A program made the translations under genes and the position numbers. Shown piece after piece: positions 19,777 through 31,265 of a DNA stretch of 37,018 bases (the first letter of the stretch is position 1; the number at the start of each line of letters is the position of its first letter). Source of the DNA: Serratia liquefaciens (GTDB lineage Bacteria; Pseudomonadota; Gammaproteobacteria; Enterobacterales; Enterobacteriaceae); the NCBI GenBank assembly GCA_012719855.1, contig JAAXZN010000064.1, positions 1 through 37,018 of the forward strand. Reading direction: 5' to 3'. The notes under the pieces are model-generated. The model saw only the letters and a list, made by a program, of their open reading frames with translations, had not been told where the DNA came from and did not search any database.

Positions 19777-20934
19777 ATGGCCTTAAGAATTGCCCTGAGC
19801 GGTTTTATCGCGTTGATCGTTGCGATGGGGATTGGGCGTTTCGCCTTTACTCCGCAGGTGCCGCTGATGATAGCCGAGCACCAGTTCACCCTGACCGGCG
19901 CCGGGCTGGTGGCCGCCATTAACTATCTGGGCTATCTGTGCGGCGCTTATGACGCCATGCGCGCCAGCCGACACGTGGAACGTCGGCTGTGGTTGGGCGT
20001 GTGGGGGGCGGTGATCTTGACGCTGCTTTCCGCCTGGGTGCAGGGGGAGTGGTGGCACGGTGCGGTGCGTTTCTTCATTGGATGGGCCAGCGGCTGGTCG
20101 ATGGTGCTGGTGGCGGCCTGGACCAACGAGCGGTTGGCGCACTATGGCCGACCGGCGCTCAGCGCGGCGGTATTTGCCGGCCCTGGGGCCGGGATTTTTA
20201 TCAGCGGCATGCTGGCGGTGGGGATCCACAGCCTGGCGTTGACCGCGTCACAGGCCTGGCTGGTCTACGGTGTATTGGCGCTGGTATTGATTGGCGCGAT
20301 CAGCATTAATCTGCCGAAGGCCGGCGAATTGCATCGTCCTGACGTGGCACCTGAGCCGCTGCTGCTGACCCCGGCGCTGAAACGCCTGGTGTGGAGCTAT
20401 AGCCTGGCGGGTTTTGGCTATATCCTGCCGGCGACTTTTCTGTCGCAAATGGCCGCTGCGCGTTTTCCCGGCAGCCTGTTCGCACAATTTGTCTGGCCGA
20501 TCTTCGGCGGTGCGGCGGTGTTGGGGATTGCTATCGGCATTATGACCCGTCACCGTCTGACCACTCAAACTCGCCTGGCGATAACCTTGTGGGTACAGGC
20601 ATTGGGGGTGTTAAGCGCGGAAATCGTGCCGGGGGTTGCCGGGTTGGCACTGGGCGCGTTGCTGACCGGTGGCGGCTTCCTCAGCGTGGTGCAGCTGTCG
20701 ATCCAGCATGGCCGTGAGTTGGCACCCAACCATGCCCGTTATATGGCGGGACTGCTGACCACCGGTTATGCGATTGGCCAATTGGTCGGCCCGACGCTGT
20801 CGGCGTTGTCAACCGCATTGACCCACAGGCTGGAACCGGCATTGTACGTGGCCGTGGCGGCGCTGATTGTGGCCGGCCTGCTGGTGGTCAATACGTCGGC
20901 CCGCGAACTGGCGCGAAAACCGATGACGCAGTGA
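19777..20934 (+). CDS. YbfB/YjiJ-family MFS transporter
   Basis: A 385-residue inner-membrane protein with about 12 hydrophobic segments. The start ALRIALSGFIALIVAMGIGR with GRFAFTPQVPLM is the hallmark of the YbfB/YjiJ (DUF1228) branch of the major facilitator superfamily, as is LVAAINYLGYLCGAYDA. Substrates of the family are not established. It is transcribed divergently from the LysR gene across 107 nt, an arrangement in which the LysR protein usually controls the transporter. The ribosome-binding site is weak (GGAT). Confidence 0.88.
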   Translation: MALRIALSGFIALIVAMGIGRFAFTPQVPLMIAEHQFTLTGAGLVAAINYLGYLCGAYDAMRASRHVERRLWLGVWGAVILTLLSAWVQGEWWHGAVRFFIGWASGWSMVLVAAWTNERLAHYGRPALSAAVFAGPGAGIFISGMLAVGIHSLALTASQAWLVYGVLALVLIGAISINLPKAGELHRPDVAPEPLLLTPALKRLVWSYSLAGFGYILPATFLSQMAAARFPGSLFAQFVWPIFGGAAVLGIAIGIMTRHRLTTQTRLAITLWVQALGVLSAEIVPGVAGLALGALLTGGGFLSVVQLSIQHGRELAPNHARYMAGLLTTGYAIGQLVGPTLSALSTALTHRLEPALYVAVAALIVAGLLVVNTSARELARKPMTQ

Positions 20935-21114
20935 TTAAATTCCGTACAAAAAACGTGGAATAGCCGCAGCCGGCCTGATTGTGCTAAATGCGAATATTTC
21001 ACCTGCGGATGAAACACAATCACTGGATAATCCCCTCGCTCTCATCTAGAGTGGGGGCAAAATCTTGACTGGGTTCACGTTATTAACTGCGGAAACTTCT
21101 GTCGTCAGGAGAGT

Positions 21115-21201
21115 ATGCAATTCATCCCTCTGCTCGGTAAAACAGCCGGATGGGTGAGTTCAAGTCCGTTGGAGAGAAGAAATGACATCATCATTAAGTA
21201 A
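21115..21201 (+). CDS. Upstream ORF overlapping the folE start
   Basis: A 28-codon ORF beginning [25 protein letters not shown] at 21107-21111 gives a better ribosome site than many genes here. It runs in another frame through the folE ribosome-binding region and stops 20 nt inside folE (TAA 21199-21201), so translating it would affect folE initiation by coupling or interference. Whether it is translated is not known; no similarity is recognised. Confidence 0.4.
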   Translation: MQFIPLLGKTAGWVSSSPLERRNDIIIK

Positions 21202-21850
21202 AGAAGCTGCACTGGTTCACGCAGCGCTCGAAGAGCGCGGTCTGGAAACTCCGTTACGCGGCGAAGTGCTGGATCGCGAGACGCGTAAACGTCGTATTAA
21301 AGAGCACATGACCGAAATCATGCAGCTGCTTAATCTCGATCTGTCCGACGACAGCCTGGCGGAAACCCCGCACCGCATCGCCAAAATGTATGTCGATGAG
21401 ATTTTCTCCGGCCTGGACTACGCCAACTTCCCAAAAATCACCGTCATTGAAAACAAGATGAAGGTGGATGAAATGGTGACGGTGCGTGATATCACGCTGA
21501 CCAGTACCTGCGAACACCATTTCGTCACCATCGATGGCAAGGCGACCGTTGCTTACATTCCTAAGGATGCGGTGATTGGCCTGTCGAAAATCAACCGTAT
21601 CGTGCAGTTCTTCTCCCAGCGCCCACAGGTGCAGGAGCGCTTAACTCAGCAGATCCTGGTGGCATTGCAAACCCTGCTGGGCACCAATAATGTGGCGGTA
21701 TCGATAGATGCGGTCCATTATTGTGTTAAGGCGCGCGGTATCCGTGACGCGACCAGCGCCACCACCACGACCTCTCTGGGCGGGCTGTTCAAATCCAGCC
21801 AGAACACCCGCCAGGAGTTCCTGCGTGCGGTGCGCCATCACCAGTCGTGA
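21182..21850 (+). CDS. folE: GTP cyclohydrolase I
   Basis: A 222-residue enzyme that converts GTP to dihydroneopterin triphosphate, the first step of folate (and pterin) synthesis, as a homodecamer in the cytoplasm. The zinc ligands are Cys110 and His113 in TSTCEHHF and Cys181 in [10 protein letters not shown]; the active-site [20 protein letters not shown] stretch is intact. GGAGAGAAG precedes the ATG. It lies upstream of yeiB as in E. coli. The 247-nt leader region holds an upstream ORF and an imperfect hairpin at about 21032-21056 (CCCC..CTCT with AGAG..GGGG). Confidence 0.97.
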   Translation: MTSSLSKEAALVHAALEERGLETPLRGEVLDRETRKRRIKEHMTEIMQLLNLDLSDDSLAETPHRIAKMYVDEIFSGLDYANFPKITVIENKMKVDEMVTVRDITLTSTCEHHFVTIDGKATVAYIPKDAVIGLSKINRIVQFFSQRPQVQERLTQQILVALQTLLGTNNVAVSIDAVHYCVKARGIRDATSATTTTSLGGLFKSSQNTRQEFLRAVRHHQS

Positions 21851-21870
21851 TGGATTGACACAATGGTAAC

Positions 21871-21893
21871 AGGCGCCTGCGGGCGCCTTTTTA
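21871..21893 (+). terminator. Rho-independent terminator after folE
   Basis: AGGCGCC (21871-21877), loop TGCG, GGCGCCT (21882-21888), then a T run. Some read-through into yeiB (start at 21919) is likely, since no separate promoter is evident. Confidence 0.85.
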
Positions 21894-21918
21894 ATGAGCG
21901 GAATACAGCGATAAAATA

Positions 21919-23100
21919 ATGAACACTAGCTCAACGGCTCCTTTGCCGCGCATCGCCACGCTGGACTGCGTGCGCGGTATCGCCATCCTTGGCATTTTGC
22001 TGCTGAATATCAGCGCCTTTGGCCTGCCGAAGGCGGCCTACCTCAACCCGGCCTATCTGGGTCTGCCCTCAACGCGTGATGCCTGGACCTGGGCGCAGCT
22101 GGACATTTTCGCGCAGGCCAAATTCCTGGCAATGTTCGCCCTGTTGTTTGGCGCCGGGCTGCAGATGCTGCTGCGCCGCGGCAAAGGCTGGATACGCGCA
22201 CGGCTGTCGTGGCTGGTGCTGTTTGGCCTGGGGCATGCCATTTTCCTTTGGGACGGTGACATCCTGCTGGCCTATGGGCTGATCGGGTTGGTGTGCTGGC
22301 GGATGATCCGCGAGGCGAAAGAAACTTATCAACTGTTGAAAACCGGCGTGGTGCTGTACCTGATTGGCGTCGGGGTGTTGTTGCTGTTGGGCTTCATTTC
22401 ACACGGTGAGCCCGGCGGTTTCTGGCAACCCGGCGTAGCAGAGCTGCAGTATGAGAAGTTTTGGAAGCTGCAGGGTGGCATGGAAGCCTGGCGCAGCCGC
22501 ACTGATCTTCTCTCCTCCAGCCTGCTGGCCATTGGCGCGCAATACGGTTGGGAACTGGCGGGGCTGATGCTGTTCGGCGCCGGTTTGATGCGCAGCGGCT
22601 GGCTGCGCGGTACTTATTCGCCGAGCTACTACCGCCGTCAGGCGGCATGGTTGATACCGCTTTCATTGCTGATCCAACTGCCGGCCGTGGCGTTGCAGTG
22701 GCATCTTCACTGGGATTACCGTTGGAGCGGTTTTCTCTTGCAGGTGCCACGTGAGCTGGGTGCGCCGCTGCAGGCGATGGGCTATCTGGCGCTGTGCTAC
22801 GGTTTTTGGCCGACGCTGTCGCGCTTGCGCCTCGGGCATTGGTTGACACAGGTTGGGCGTATGGCACTGAGCAATTACCTACTGCAAACGCTGATCTGCA
22901 CCACGCTGTTCTACCGCTTCGGCCTGTATCAACAGTTTGACCGCCTGCAGCTGTTGGCCTTCGTTCCGCTGGTCTGGCTGGCTAACCTGTTGTTTTCAAA
23001 CCTGTGGCTGCGCTATTTCGAGCAGGGGCCGGTGGAGTGGCTGTGGCGCAAACTTACCGCCCTGGCTACCGGCAAGGTGGAGCCCAAGGTGGTGAATTGA
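21919..23100 (+). CDS. yeiB: DUF418 integral membrane protein
   Basis: A 393-residue polytopic membrane protein. It starts with the conserved RIATLDCVRGIAILGILLLN, followed by about ten hydrophobic segments, and ends with the DUF418 region (LSRLRLGHWLTQVGRMALSN, then LWLRYFEQGPVEWLWR). The function is not established; the fold is related to acyltransferase-like membrane proteins. Position between folE and galS matches E. coli yeiB. It begins 68 nt after folE. Confidence 0.92.
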   Translation: MNTSSTAPLPRIATLDCVRGIAILGILLLNISAFGLPKAAYLNPAYLGLPSTRDAWTWAQLDIFAQAKFLAMFALLFGAGLQMLLRRGKGWIRARLSWLVLFGLGHAIFLWDGDILLAYGLIGLVCWRMIREAKETYQLLKTGVVLYLIGVGVLLLLGFISHGEPGGFWQPGVAELQYEKFWKLQGGMEAWRSRTDLLSSSLLAIGAQYGWELAGLMLFGAGLMRSGWLRGTYSPSYYRRQAAWLIPLSLLIQLPAVALQWHLHWDYRWSGFLLQVPRELGAPLQAMGYLALCYGFWPTLSRLRLGHWLTQVGRMALSNYLLQTLICTTLFYRFGLYQQFDRLQLLAFVPLVWLANLLFSNLWLRYFEQGPVEWLWRKLTALATGKVEPKVVN

Positions 23101-23129
23101 GATCTGGCGCAGGTAGGTTAAAAAAATGT

Positions 23130-23145
23130 ATGTAAACGTTTTCTT
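23130..23145. promoter_or_regulatory. GalR/GalS operator upstream of galS
   Basis: ATGTAAACGTTTTCTT matches the Gal operator pattern GTG-N-AA-N-CG-N-TT-N-CAC in its core and left half, with the outer right bases changed. It lies 85 nt before galS, fitting autorepression. Confidence 0.7.
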
Positions 23146-23148
23146 TCC

Positions 23149-23164
23149 TGTGACGTAATTCACG
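23149..23164. promoter_or_regulatory. CRP site of galS
   Basis: TGTGACGTAATTCACG matches TGTGA-N6-TCACA at nine of ten positions. A possible -10 (TAGGAT, 23187-23192) would place it about 42 nt before the transcription start, a class II position. Confidence 0.75.
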
Positions 23165-23229
23165 CAGGGGAGGATGACAAACGGGGTAGGATAGCGCCAC
23201 TGTCAACTACCCCGACCTCAGGATCCTTC

Positions 23230-24267
23230 ATGACCTCTGTTCACCCAACCACCATTCGCGACGTGGCGAAGCGTGCGGGCGTGTCTGTGGCGACCGTCTC
23301 TCGCGTGCTGAACCACAGCGCCCTGACCAGCAAAGAGACGCGCGAGCAGGTGTTGAAGGCGGTAGCTGAACTGGGCTATCGGCCCAATGCCAATGCGCAA
23401 GCCCTGGCTACCCAGAGCAGCGATACCCTTGGGGTGGTGGTGATGGACGTCTCCGATCCCTTCTTCGGCGCGCTGGTGAAAGCGGTAGACACCGTGGCGC
23501 AGCAGCACCACAAATACCTGTTGATCGGTAACAGCTATCACCAGGCGGATAAAGAGCGCCACGCTATCGAGGTGCTGCTCCGCCAGCGCTGCAACGCCTT
23601 GATTGTTCATGCTAAAACCCTGTGTGATGCCGAGCTGATCGCCTTTCTCGATCAGGTACCGGGTATGGTGCTGATCAACAGAATCATTCCCGGCTATGAA
23701 CATCGCTGCGTCGGGCTCGATAACGTCAGCGGCGCACAGATGGCGATGCGTTTGCTGCTGTCGCAGGGCCACCAGCGTATTGGCTATCTGGGCTCGAACC
23801 ATCCAATCGAAGACGGGCCGCTGCGCCAGCAAGGCTATACGCAGGCGATGGCGGCGGCCGGGCTGGCAACGCCCGACAGTTGGCGCGCCTACGGTTCGCC
23901 GGACTTGCAGGGCGGGGAAGAAGCGATGATCGAACTGCTTGGCCGCAACCTGCATCTTAGTGCGGTATTCGCCTACAACGACGCCATGGCCGCCGGGGCG
24001 ATGGCGGTGCTGAAAGAAAACGGTATCACAATACCGCAAAACTTCTCGCTGGTCGGGTTCGACGACATCCCCATCGCCCGCTACACCAGCCCCAAGCTCA
24101 CCACGGTGCGTTATCCGATTGTCACCATGGCGACGCTGGCCACCGAACTGGCCTTGCTGGGCGCAGCAGGCAAGCTGGAGCCGCAGGCCCGCCATTTGTT
24201 TATGCCGACCCTGGTCCGACGCCATTCTGTGGCCCCTTGGCAAAGTGAGGCGGCGGTCACTCTCTGA
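23230..24267 (+). CDS. galS: Mgl repressor / galactose isorepressor
   Basis: A 345-residue LacI-family repressor. The HTH is [20 protein letters not shown] (residues about 8-27), with the hinge at ANAQALATQ, followed by the periplasmic-binding-like effector domain ([42 protein letters not shown]). Sequence is very close to E. coli GalS and the position just upstream of mglBAC confirms GalS rather than GalR. It represses mgl and itself, relieved by galactose. The N terminus has six extra residues before the HTH compared with E. coli. Confidence 0.95.
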   Translation: MTSVHPTTIRDVAKRAGVSVATVSRVLNHSALTSKETREQVLKAVAELGYRPNANAQALATQSSDTLGVVVMDVSDPFFGALVKAVDTVAQQHHKYLLIGNSYHQADKERHAIEVLLRQRCNALIVHAKTLCDAELIAFLDQVPGMVLINRIIPGYEHRCVGLDNVSGAQMAMRLLLSQGHQRIGYLGSNHPIEDGPLRQQGYTQAMAAAGLATPDSWRAYGSPDLQGGEEAMIELLGRNLHLSAVFAYNDAMAAGAMAVLKENGITIPQNFSLVGFDDIPIARYTSPKLTTVRYPIVTMATLATELALLGAAGKLEPQARHLFMPTLVRRHSVAPWQSEAAVTL

Positions 24268-24279
24268 ACATTTAATCTT

Positions 24280-24295
24280 GTGTAACCGTTTTCAA
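24280..24295. promoter_or_regulatory. GalR/GalS operator of mglBAC
   Basis: GTGTAACCGTTTTCAA matches the Gal operator consensus at all but the last defined base. It lies immediately upstream of the CRP site, so bound GalS would block CRP-dependent activation. Confidence 0.85.
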
Positions 24296-24297
24296 TC

Positions 24298-24313
24298 TGT
24301 GAGAAAATTCACA
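24298..24313. promoter_or_regulatory. CRP site of mglBAC
   Basis: TGTGAGAAAATTCACA is a perfect match to TGTGA-N6-TCACA. Its centre is 41.5 nt before the start predicted from the -10 TATGCT, the standard class II activator position. Confidence 0.92.
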
Positions 24314-24334
24314 GATTATTAACATCACGCCGTC

Positions 24335-24340
24335 TATGCT
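24335..24340 (+). promoter_or_regulatory. -10 element of the mglBAC promoter
   Basis: TATGCT at 24335-24340, with a poor -35 region (CAGATT) overlapped by the CRP site, as expected for a CRP-dependent promoter. The leader to mglB is then about 175 nt. Confidence 0.7.
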
Positions 24341-24521
24341 CTAGGCGTTTTCCAGCGTAAAGGCACTTGCCGCTGCTGTTTTATCTCACGCTGGCGCCAC
24401 ATTTTTCAGGAATAACATGATTCACGGATGACAGGGAAACTGCCAGGCCCGGTCGTGCATTCACCGCCGGTAACCCTTGGCCTAATACCGAGCAAGACCC
24501 TACATAAACCGGAGACACACA

Positions 24522-25514
24522 ATGAATAAGAAGGTTTTCACCCTGGCCGCGACGGCCGCAGCCATGATGTTTGGCGCCGCAGCTCACGCAGATACCCGTA
24601 TTGGCGTCACGATTTATAAATATGACGACAACTTTATGTCGGTGGTGCGCAAGGCAATCGAGAAAGACGCCAAGGCCTCTCCGGATGTCACCCTGCTGAT
24701 GAATGACTCGCAGAACGACCAATCCAAACAAAACGACCAGATCGACGTGCTGATCGCCAAGGGCGTTAAAGCGTTGGCAATCAACCTGGTGGATCCAGCG
24801 GCTGCTCCGGTGGTGATTGATAAGGCACGCGCAAACGATATCCCTATCGTGTTCTACAACAAAGAGCCTTCCCGTAAAGCGCTGGACAGCTACGATAAAG
24901 CCTATTACGTGGGCACCGACTCCAAAGAGTCCGGTGTGATCCAGGGTCAACTGATCGAGAAGCACTGGAAGGCCAACCCGAACTGGGATTTGAATAAAGA
25001 CGGTCAGATCCAGTACGTGTTGCTGAAAGGTGAGCCGGGCCATCCGGATGCAGAAGCGCGTACCACCTACGTGGTGAAAACGCTGAATGACGATGGGATC
25101 AAAACCCAGCAACTGCAGATGGACACCGCGATGTGGGACACCGCACAAGCGAAAGACAAGATGGATGCCTGGCTGTCCGGCCCTAACGCCAACAAAATCG
25201 AAGTGGTCATTGCCAATAACGATGCCATGGCGATGGGCGCGGTCGAAGCGCTGAAAGCGCACAATAAATCCAGCATTCCGGTATTCGGTGTCGATGCCTT
25301 GCCAGAGGCTCTGGCGATGGTGAAATCCGGCGCGATGGCGGGGACGGTGCTGAACGACGCTGACAATCAGGCCAAAGCCACCTTCGAGCTGGCGAAAAAC
25401 CTGGCGGCGGGCAAACCTGCTGCCGACGGTACCCAATATAAAATCGAAAATAAAGTGGTACGCATTCCTTACGTTGGCGTAGATAAAGACAATTTGTCCA
25501 AATTTGTTAAGTAA
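24522..25514 (+). CDS. mglB: Galactose/glucose-binding periplasmic protein
   Basis: A 330-residue solute-binding protein for galactose and glucose, also the ligand of the Trg chemoreceptor in E. coli. A signal peptide of 23 residues ends at AHA-Asp24. The EF-hand-like calcium loop DLNKDGQIQ is at 156-164, and sugar-binding residues lie in [17 protein letters not shown] and NNDAMAMG. First gene of mglBAC, controlled by CRP and GalS. Confidence 0.97.
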   Translation: MNKKVFTLAATAAAMMFGAAAHADTRIGVTIYKYDDNFMSVVRKAIEKDAKASPDVTLLMNDSQNDQSKQNDQIDVLIAKGVKALAINLVDPAAAPVVIDKARANDIPIVFYNKEPSRKALDSYDKAYYVGTDSKESGVIQGQLIEKHWKANPNWDLNKDGQIQYVLLKGEPGHPDAEARTTYVVKTLNDDGIKTQQLQMDTAMWDTAQAKDKMDAWLSGPNANKIEVVIANNDAMAMGAVEALKAHNKSSIPVFGVDALPEALAMVKSGAMAGTVLNDADNQAKATFELAKNLAAGKPAADGTQYKIENKVVRIPYVGVDKDNLSKFVK

Positions 25515-25525
25515 GTTCTGAACGG

Positions 25526-25586
25526 CCCCGCCTGCGGTGCGCTGCCCAGCGCCAACACCAGGAAAGCCGCCGGCGGGGTAATTTTT
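25526..25586 (+). other. REP-like intercistronic hairpin between mglB and mglA
   Basis: CCCCGCC (25526-25532) pairs with GGCGGGG (25572-25578) across a GC-rich, partly self-pairing middle, followed by taatttttctt. Such a structure would partly terminate transcription or protect mglB mRNA, giving more binding protein than ATPase and permease. The mglB-mglA gap is 164 nt. Confidence 0.6.
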
Positions 25587-25678
25587 CTTAAAATCACAGC
25601 CCAGACCCGATGAGTTTCAAGCTGCAGCTAATCAGGCGGTGGTTTGGAAGGCGGCGGGTCACATAGCCAGGTGTATTT

Positions 25679-27187
25679 ATGGCCGACAGCCCACGCGAAT
25701 TTTTGCTGGAAATGACCGATATCAGTAAATCATTTCCCGGCGTCAAGGCATTGGATAATGTGAATCTGCGCGTTCGTCCACACTCCATTCATGCATTAAT
25801 GGGGGAGAACGGCGCGGGGAAATCGACATTATTAAAATGCCTGTTCGGCATTTATAAAAAAGATGCCGGCAGTATTATTTTTCAGGGCCAGGAAATAGAT
25901 TTCAAAAGCTCTAAAGAGGCGCTGGAACACGGCGTGTCCATGGTGCATCAGGAATTAAACCTGGTCTTGCAGCGTACCGTGATGGACAACATGTGGCTGG
26001 GGCGCTACCCGACCAAAGGCATGTTTGTCGATCAGGACAAGATGCTGAAAGATACCCAGGCGATATTTGACGAGCTGGATATTGATATTAACCCGCGGGA
26101 TAAAGTGGGGACGCTATCGGTATCGCAAATGCAGATGATCGAAATCGCCAAGGCTTTCTCCTATGACGCCAAGATTGTCATTATGGATGAGCCCACCTCG
26201 TCGCTGACGGAAAAAGAGGTGAACCACCTGTTCACCATTATCCGCAAGCTGAAGGAGCGCGGCTGCGGCATCGTCTATATATCGCACAAGATGGAGGAGA
26301 TTTTCCAGCTGTGCGACGAAATCACCATTCTGCGTGATGGCCAGTGGATCGCCACCCAGCCGTTGGAAGGGCTGGATATGGACAAGATCATCTCGATGAT
26401 GGTGGGGCGTTCGCTCAGCCAGCGCTTCCCCGATCGGCAGAATACGCCGGGTGAGGTGATCCTGGAGGTGAAGAACCTGACGTCGTTGCGCCAGCCTTCG
26501 ATTCGCGACGTCTCTTTCGATCTGCATCAGGGGGAGATCCTGGGCATTGCCGGGCTGGTGGGGGCCAAACGTACCGACATCGTCGAAACCCTGTTTGGCA
26601 TCCGCGAAAAAATCGCGGGCACCATCAAATTGCACGGTAAGGCCATCAATAACCACAGCGCCAATGAGGCGATAAACCACGGTTTTGCGCTGGTCACCGA
26701 AGAACGTCGTTCCACCGGGATTTATGCCTACCTGGACGTGGGGTTCAACTCGCTGATCTCCAATATTCGCAACTACAAAAATAAAATCGGCCTGTTGGAT
26801 AACGCCCGCATGAAAAGCGATACCCAGTGGGTGATCGACGCTATGCGGGTCAAAACCCCGGGCCATCATACCCACATAGGTTCGCTGTCCGGCGGCAATC
26901 AGCAGAAGGTGATCATCGGCCGTTGGCTGCTGACTCAGCCGGAAATATTGATGCTGGATGAACCGACGCGCGGCATTGACGTAGGCGCCAAATTCGAAAT
27001 TTATCAGCTGATGACCGAACTGGCGAAGAAGGGCAAGGGGATCATTATTGTCTCGTCTGAAATGCCGGAGCTTTTGGGAATTACCGACAGAATACTGGTG
27101 ATGAGTAATGGTCAGGTTGCGGGCATCGTTAACACCAAACAGACCTCGCAAAATGAAATTTTACGTCTCGCATCCCTGCACCTTTAA
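25679..27187 (+). CDS. mglA: Galactose importer ATPase (double ABC domain)
   Basis: A 502-residue sugar-type ABC ATPase with two domains. Domain 1: Walker [10 protein letters not shown] at 42-50, signature LSVSQMQM, Walker [11 protein letters not shown]. Domain 2 has the degenerate Walker [10 protein letters not shown] and LSGGNQQKV signature that are normal for MglA/RbsA proteins. It energises import through MglC. Nearly identical in sequence to E. coli MglA apart from a shorter N terminus. Confidence 0.97.
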   Translation: MADSPREFLLEMTDISKSFPGVKALDNVNLRVRPHSIHALMGENGAGKSTLLKCLFGIYKKDAGSIIFQGQEIDFKSSKEALEHGVSMVHQELNLVLQRTVMDNMWLGRYPTKGMFVDQDKMLKDTQAIFDELDIDINPRDKVGTLSVSQMQMIEIAKAFSYDAKIVIMDEPTSSLTEKEVNHLFTIIRKLKERGCGIVYISHKMEEIFQLCDEITILRDGQWIATQPLEGLDMDKIISMMVGRSLSQRFPDRQNTPGEVILEVKNLTSLRQPSIRDVSFDLHQGEILGIAGLVGAKRTDIVETLFGIREKIAGTIKLHGKAINNHSANEAINHGFALVTEERRSTGIYAYLDVGFNSLISNIRNYKNKIGLLDNARMKSDTQWVIDAMRVKTPGHHTHIGSLSGGNQQKVIIGRWLLTQPEILMLDEPTRGIDVGAKFEIYQLMTELAKKGKGIIIVSSEMPELLGITDRILVMSNGQVAGIVNTKQTSQNEILRLASLHL

Positions 27188-27198
27188 GGATCAGAATT

Positions 27199-28209
27199 AT
27201 GAACGCGCTGAATAAAAAAACTTTGTTCACCTATTTTAAGGAAGGTGGCATTTACGTGGTGTTGCTGGTGCTGCTGGCAATTATTATTATCCAGGACCCG
27301 ACCTTTCTCAGTTTAATGAACCTGAGCAATATCCTGACCCAGTCTTCGGTGCGTATCATTATTGCACTGGGCGTGGCGGGGCTGATTGTGACCCAGGGGA
27401 CCGACCTGTCCGCCGGGCGCCAGGTTGGCCTGGCGGCGGTGATCGCGGCGACGCTGTTGCAGTCGATGGACAACGTGAACAAGGTCTTTCCGCATATGGA
27501 AACCTGGTCGATCCCACTGGTGATCCTGCTGGTGTGCGCCGTGGGTGCGGTGATCGGTCTGGTGAACGGTTTGATCATCGCTTACCTGAATGTGACGCCG
27601 TTTATTACCACTCTGGGCACCATGATCATCGTTTACGGCATCAACTCGCTGTATTACGACTCCGTTGGCGCATCGCCAGTGGCGGGGTTTGATCCCAAGT
27701 TTTCCACCTTTGCCCAAGGGTTCCTGCGTTTTGGCGACTTTAAGCTGTCGTACATCACCTTCTACGCCATCATTGCGATTATTTTTGTCTGGATCCTGTG
27801 GAATAAAACCCGCTTCGGCAAAAATATTTTCGCCATCGGCGGCAACCCTGAAGCAGCCAAGGTTTCCGGCGTGAACGTGCCGCTGAACCTGATCATGATT
27901 TATGCGCTGTCCGGGGTGTTCTACGCCTTCGGCGGTTTACTGGAGGCGGGCCGTATCGGCAGCGCCACCAACAACCTGGGCTTTATGTATGAACTGGATG
28001 CCATCGCCGCGAGCGTGGTGGGCGGGGTGTCCTTTGCCGGCGGCGTCGGGACGGTGCTGGGGGTCGTGACCGGGGTCATCATCTTTACCGTTATCAACTA
28101 CGGCCTGACCTACATTGGCGTTAACCCTTACTGGCAGTACATTATCAAGGGCGGCATCATTATCTTCGCCGTGGCGTTGGACTCCTTAAAATACGCCAAG
28201 AAAAAATAG
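27199..28209 (+). CDS. mglC: Galactose importer permease
   Basis: A 336-residue inner-membrane permease of the BPD_transp_2 (RbsC/MglC) family with eight to ten helices. Typical segments are VTQGTDLSAGRQVGLAAVIA near 75 and NIFAIGGNPEAAKVSGVNV near 215, and the conserved GRIGSATNNLG. It lies 11 nt after mglA and completes the Mgl importer. Confidence 0.96.
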   Translation: MNALNKKTLFTYFKEGGIYVVLLVLLAIIIIQDPTFLSLMNLSNILTQSSVRIIIALGVAGLIVTQGTDLSAGRQVGLAAVIAATLLQSMDNVNKVFPHMETWSIPLVILLVCAVGAVIGLVNGLIIAYLNVTPFITTLGTMIIVYGINSLYYDSVGASPVAGFDPKFSTFAQGFLRFGDFKLSYITFYAIIAIIFVWILWNKTRFGKNIFAIGGNPEAAKVSGVNVPLNLIMIYALSGVFYAFGGLLEAGRIGSATNNLGFMYELDAIAASVVGGVSFAGGVGTVLGVVTGVIIFTVINYGLTYIGVNPYWQYIIKGGIIIFAVALDSLKYAKKK

Positions 28210-28227
28210 TTGTGTCTCAGTTATGAA

Positions 28228-28251
28228 AACGGCCAGCCAATGCTGGCCGTT
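28228..28251. terminator. Perfect hairpin after mglC
   Basis: AACGGCCAGC (28228-28237), loop CAAT, GCTGGCCGTT (28242-28251): a 10-bp perfect stem 18 nt after the mglC stop. There is no T run, so it may be a mRNA 3'-end stabiliser or weak terminator. A nearly identical hairpin lies at 28394-28415. Confidence 0.55.
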
Positions 28252-28347
28252 AAGACTGCTGACAAACATATAATGTTTGGCGGCAGGTGCTAAAGGTTAT
28301 AGAAAATAGATCAGGAAAAGCAATTTATTGATTTTCGGCTGATAACA

Positions 28348-28382
28348 CAAAGGGGGAAAAACCACGCTTTTATCCCCCTTTG
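28348..28382. terminator. CAAAGGGGGA/TCCCCCTTTG hairpin between mglC and sanA
   Basis: A perfect 10-bp stem (28348-28357 with 28373-28382) around a 15-nt loop, in the middle of the 230-nt gap between convergent mglC and sanA. It may stop transcription from either side. Confidence 0.5.
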
Positions 28383-28393
28383 TCAATAATTTG

Positions 28394-28415
28394 ACGGCCA
28401 GCAAATGCTGGCCGT
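28394..28415. terminator. Second ACGGCCAGC/GCTGGCCGT hairpin, after sanA
   Basis: ACGGCCAGC (28394-28402) pairs with GCTGGCCGT (28407-28415). Arms are identical to the hairpin at 28228-28251 and only the first base and the loop base differ. Lies 25 nt after the sanA stop on the reverse strand. Confidence 0.55.
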
Positions 28416-28439
28416 TGCTGTTTCCAGGGTGGGAAAAAC

Positions 28440-29186
<747 letters not shown>

Positions 29187-29301
29187 TTACGCGCACAGGG
29201 GCCAAAAAAGATGGCTCAAGGCTACTTTACCTGACAGGCCGACGCAAGCTTGAAGCCCTATCAAGCAAGCATTGCACCGCATTTTTAGGCGGTTTGAGCA
29301 T

Positions 29302-29325
29302 AAAAAAAAGCCCGGCGAGCCGGGC
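29302..29325 (-). terminator. Rho-independent terminator of maeA
   Basis: GCCCGG (29310-29315), loop CGAG, CCGGGC (29320-29325); read on the reverse strand it is followed by eight T. It lies 20 nt after the maeA stop. Confidence 0.9.
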
Positions 29326-29345
29326 CTGATGTTTAACTGCGCAAA

Positions 29346-31055
<1,710 letters not shown>

Positions 31056-31233
31056 TCAACGTATCGGATAACTTTATGGGGTAGATCCTAAAAGATCGGG
31101 AAAATATGTACAGCAATTGTTATCGGATCATGAGGTAAATTGGCGCAATTATCGACGATCAAGTCCTAATTTAACTAAAGAAAGTGTTTTAAGACGTGAA
31201 TGCCATTGTAATCGGCTGACGGGGCTGGTAACA

Positions 31234-31253
31234 GCGGTGCCGGGCGGCACCGC
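31234..31253. terminator. Hairpin downstream of cdd
   Basis: GCGGTGCC (31234-31241), loop GGGC, GGCACCGC (31246-31253), a perfect 8-bp stem 12 nt after the cdd stop on the reverse strand. No T run follows, so termination is only probable. Confidence 0.5.
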
Positions 31254-31265
31254 CAGAGGGCAGAC

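Noticed and set aside
23218-24243. Antisense open frame (341 codons) over galS
   Set aside because: Shadow of galS with biased composition and no recognisable domain.
24418-24432. Five-codon ORF (ATG ATT CAC GGA TGA) in the mglB leader
   Set aside because: AGGA lies upstream, but a four-residue peptide is too short to distinguish from chance.
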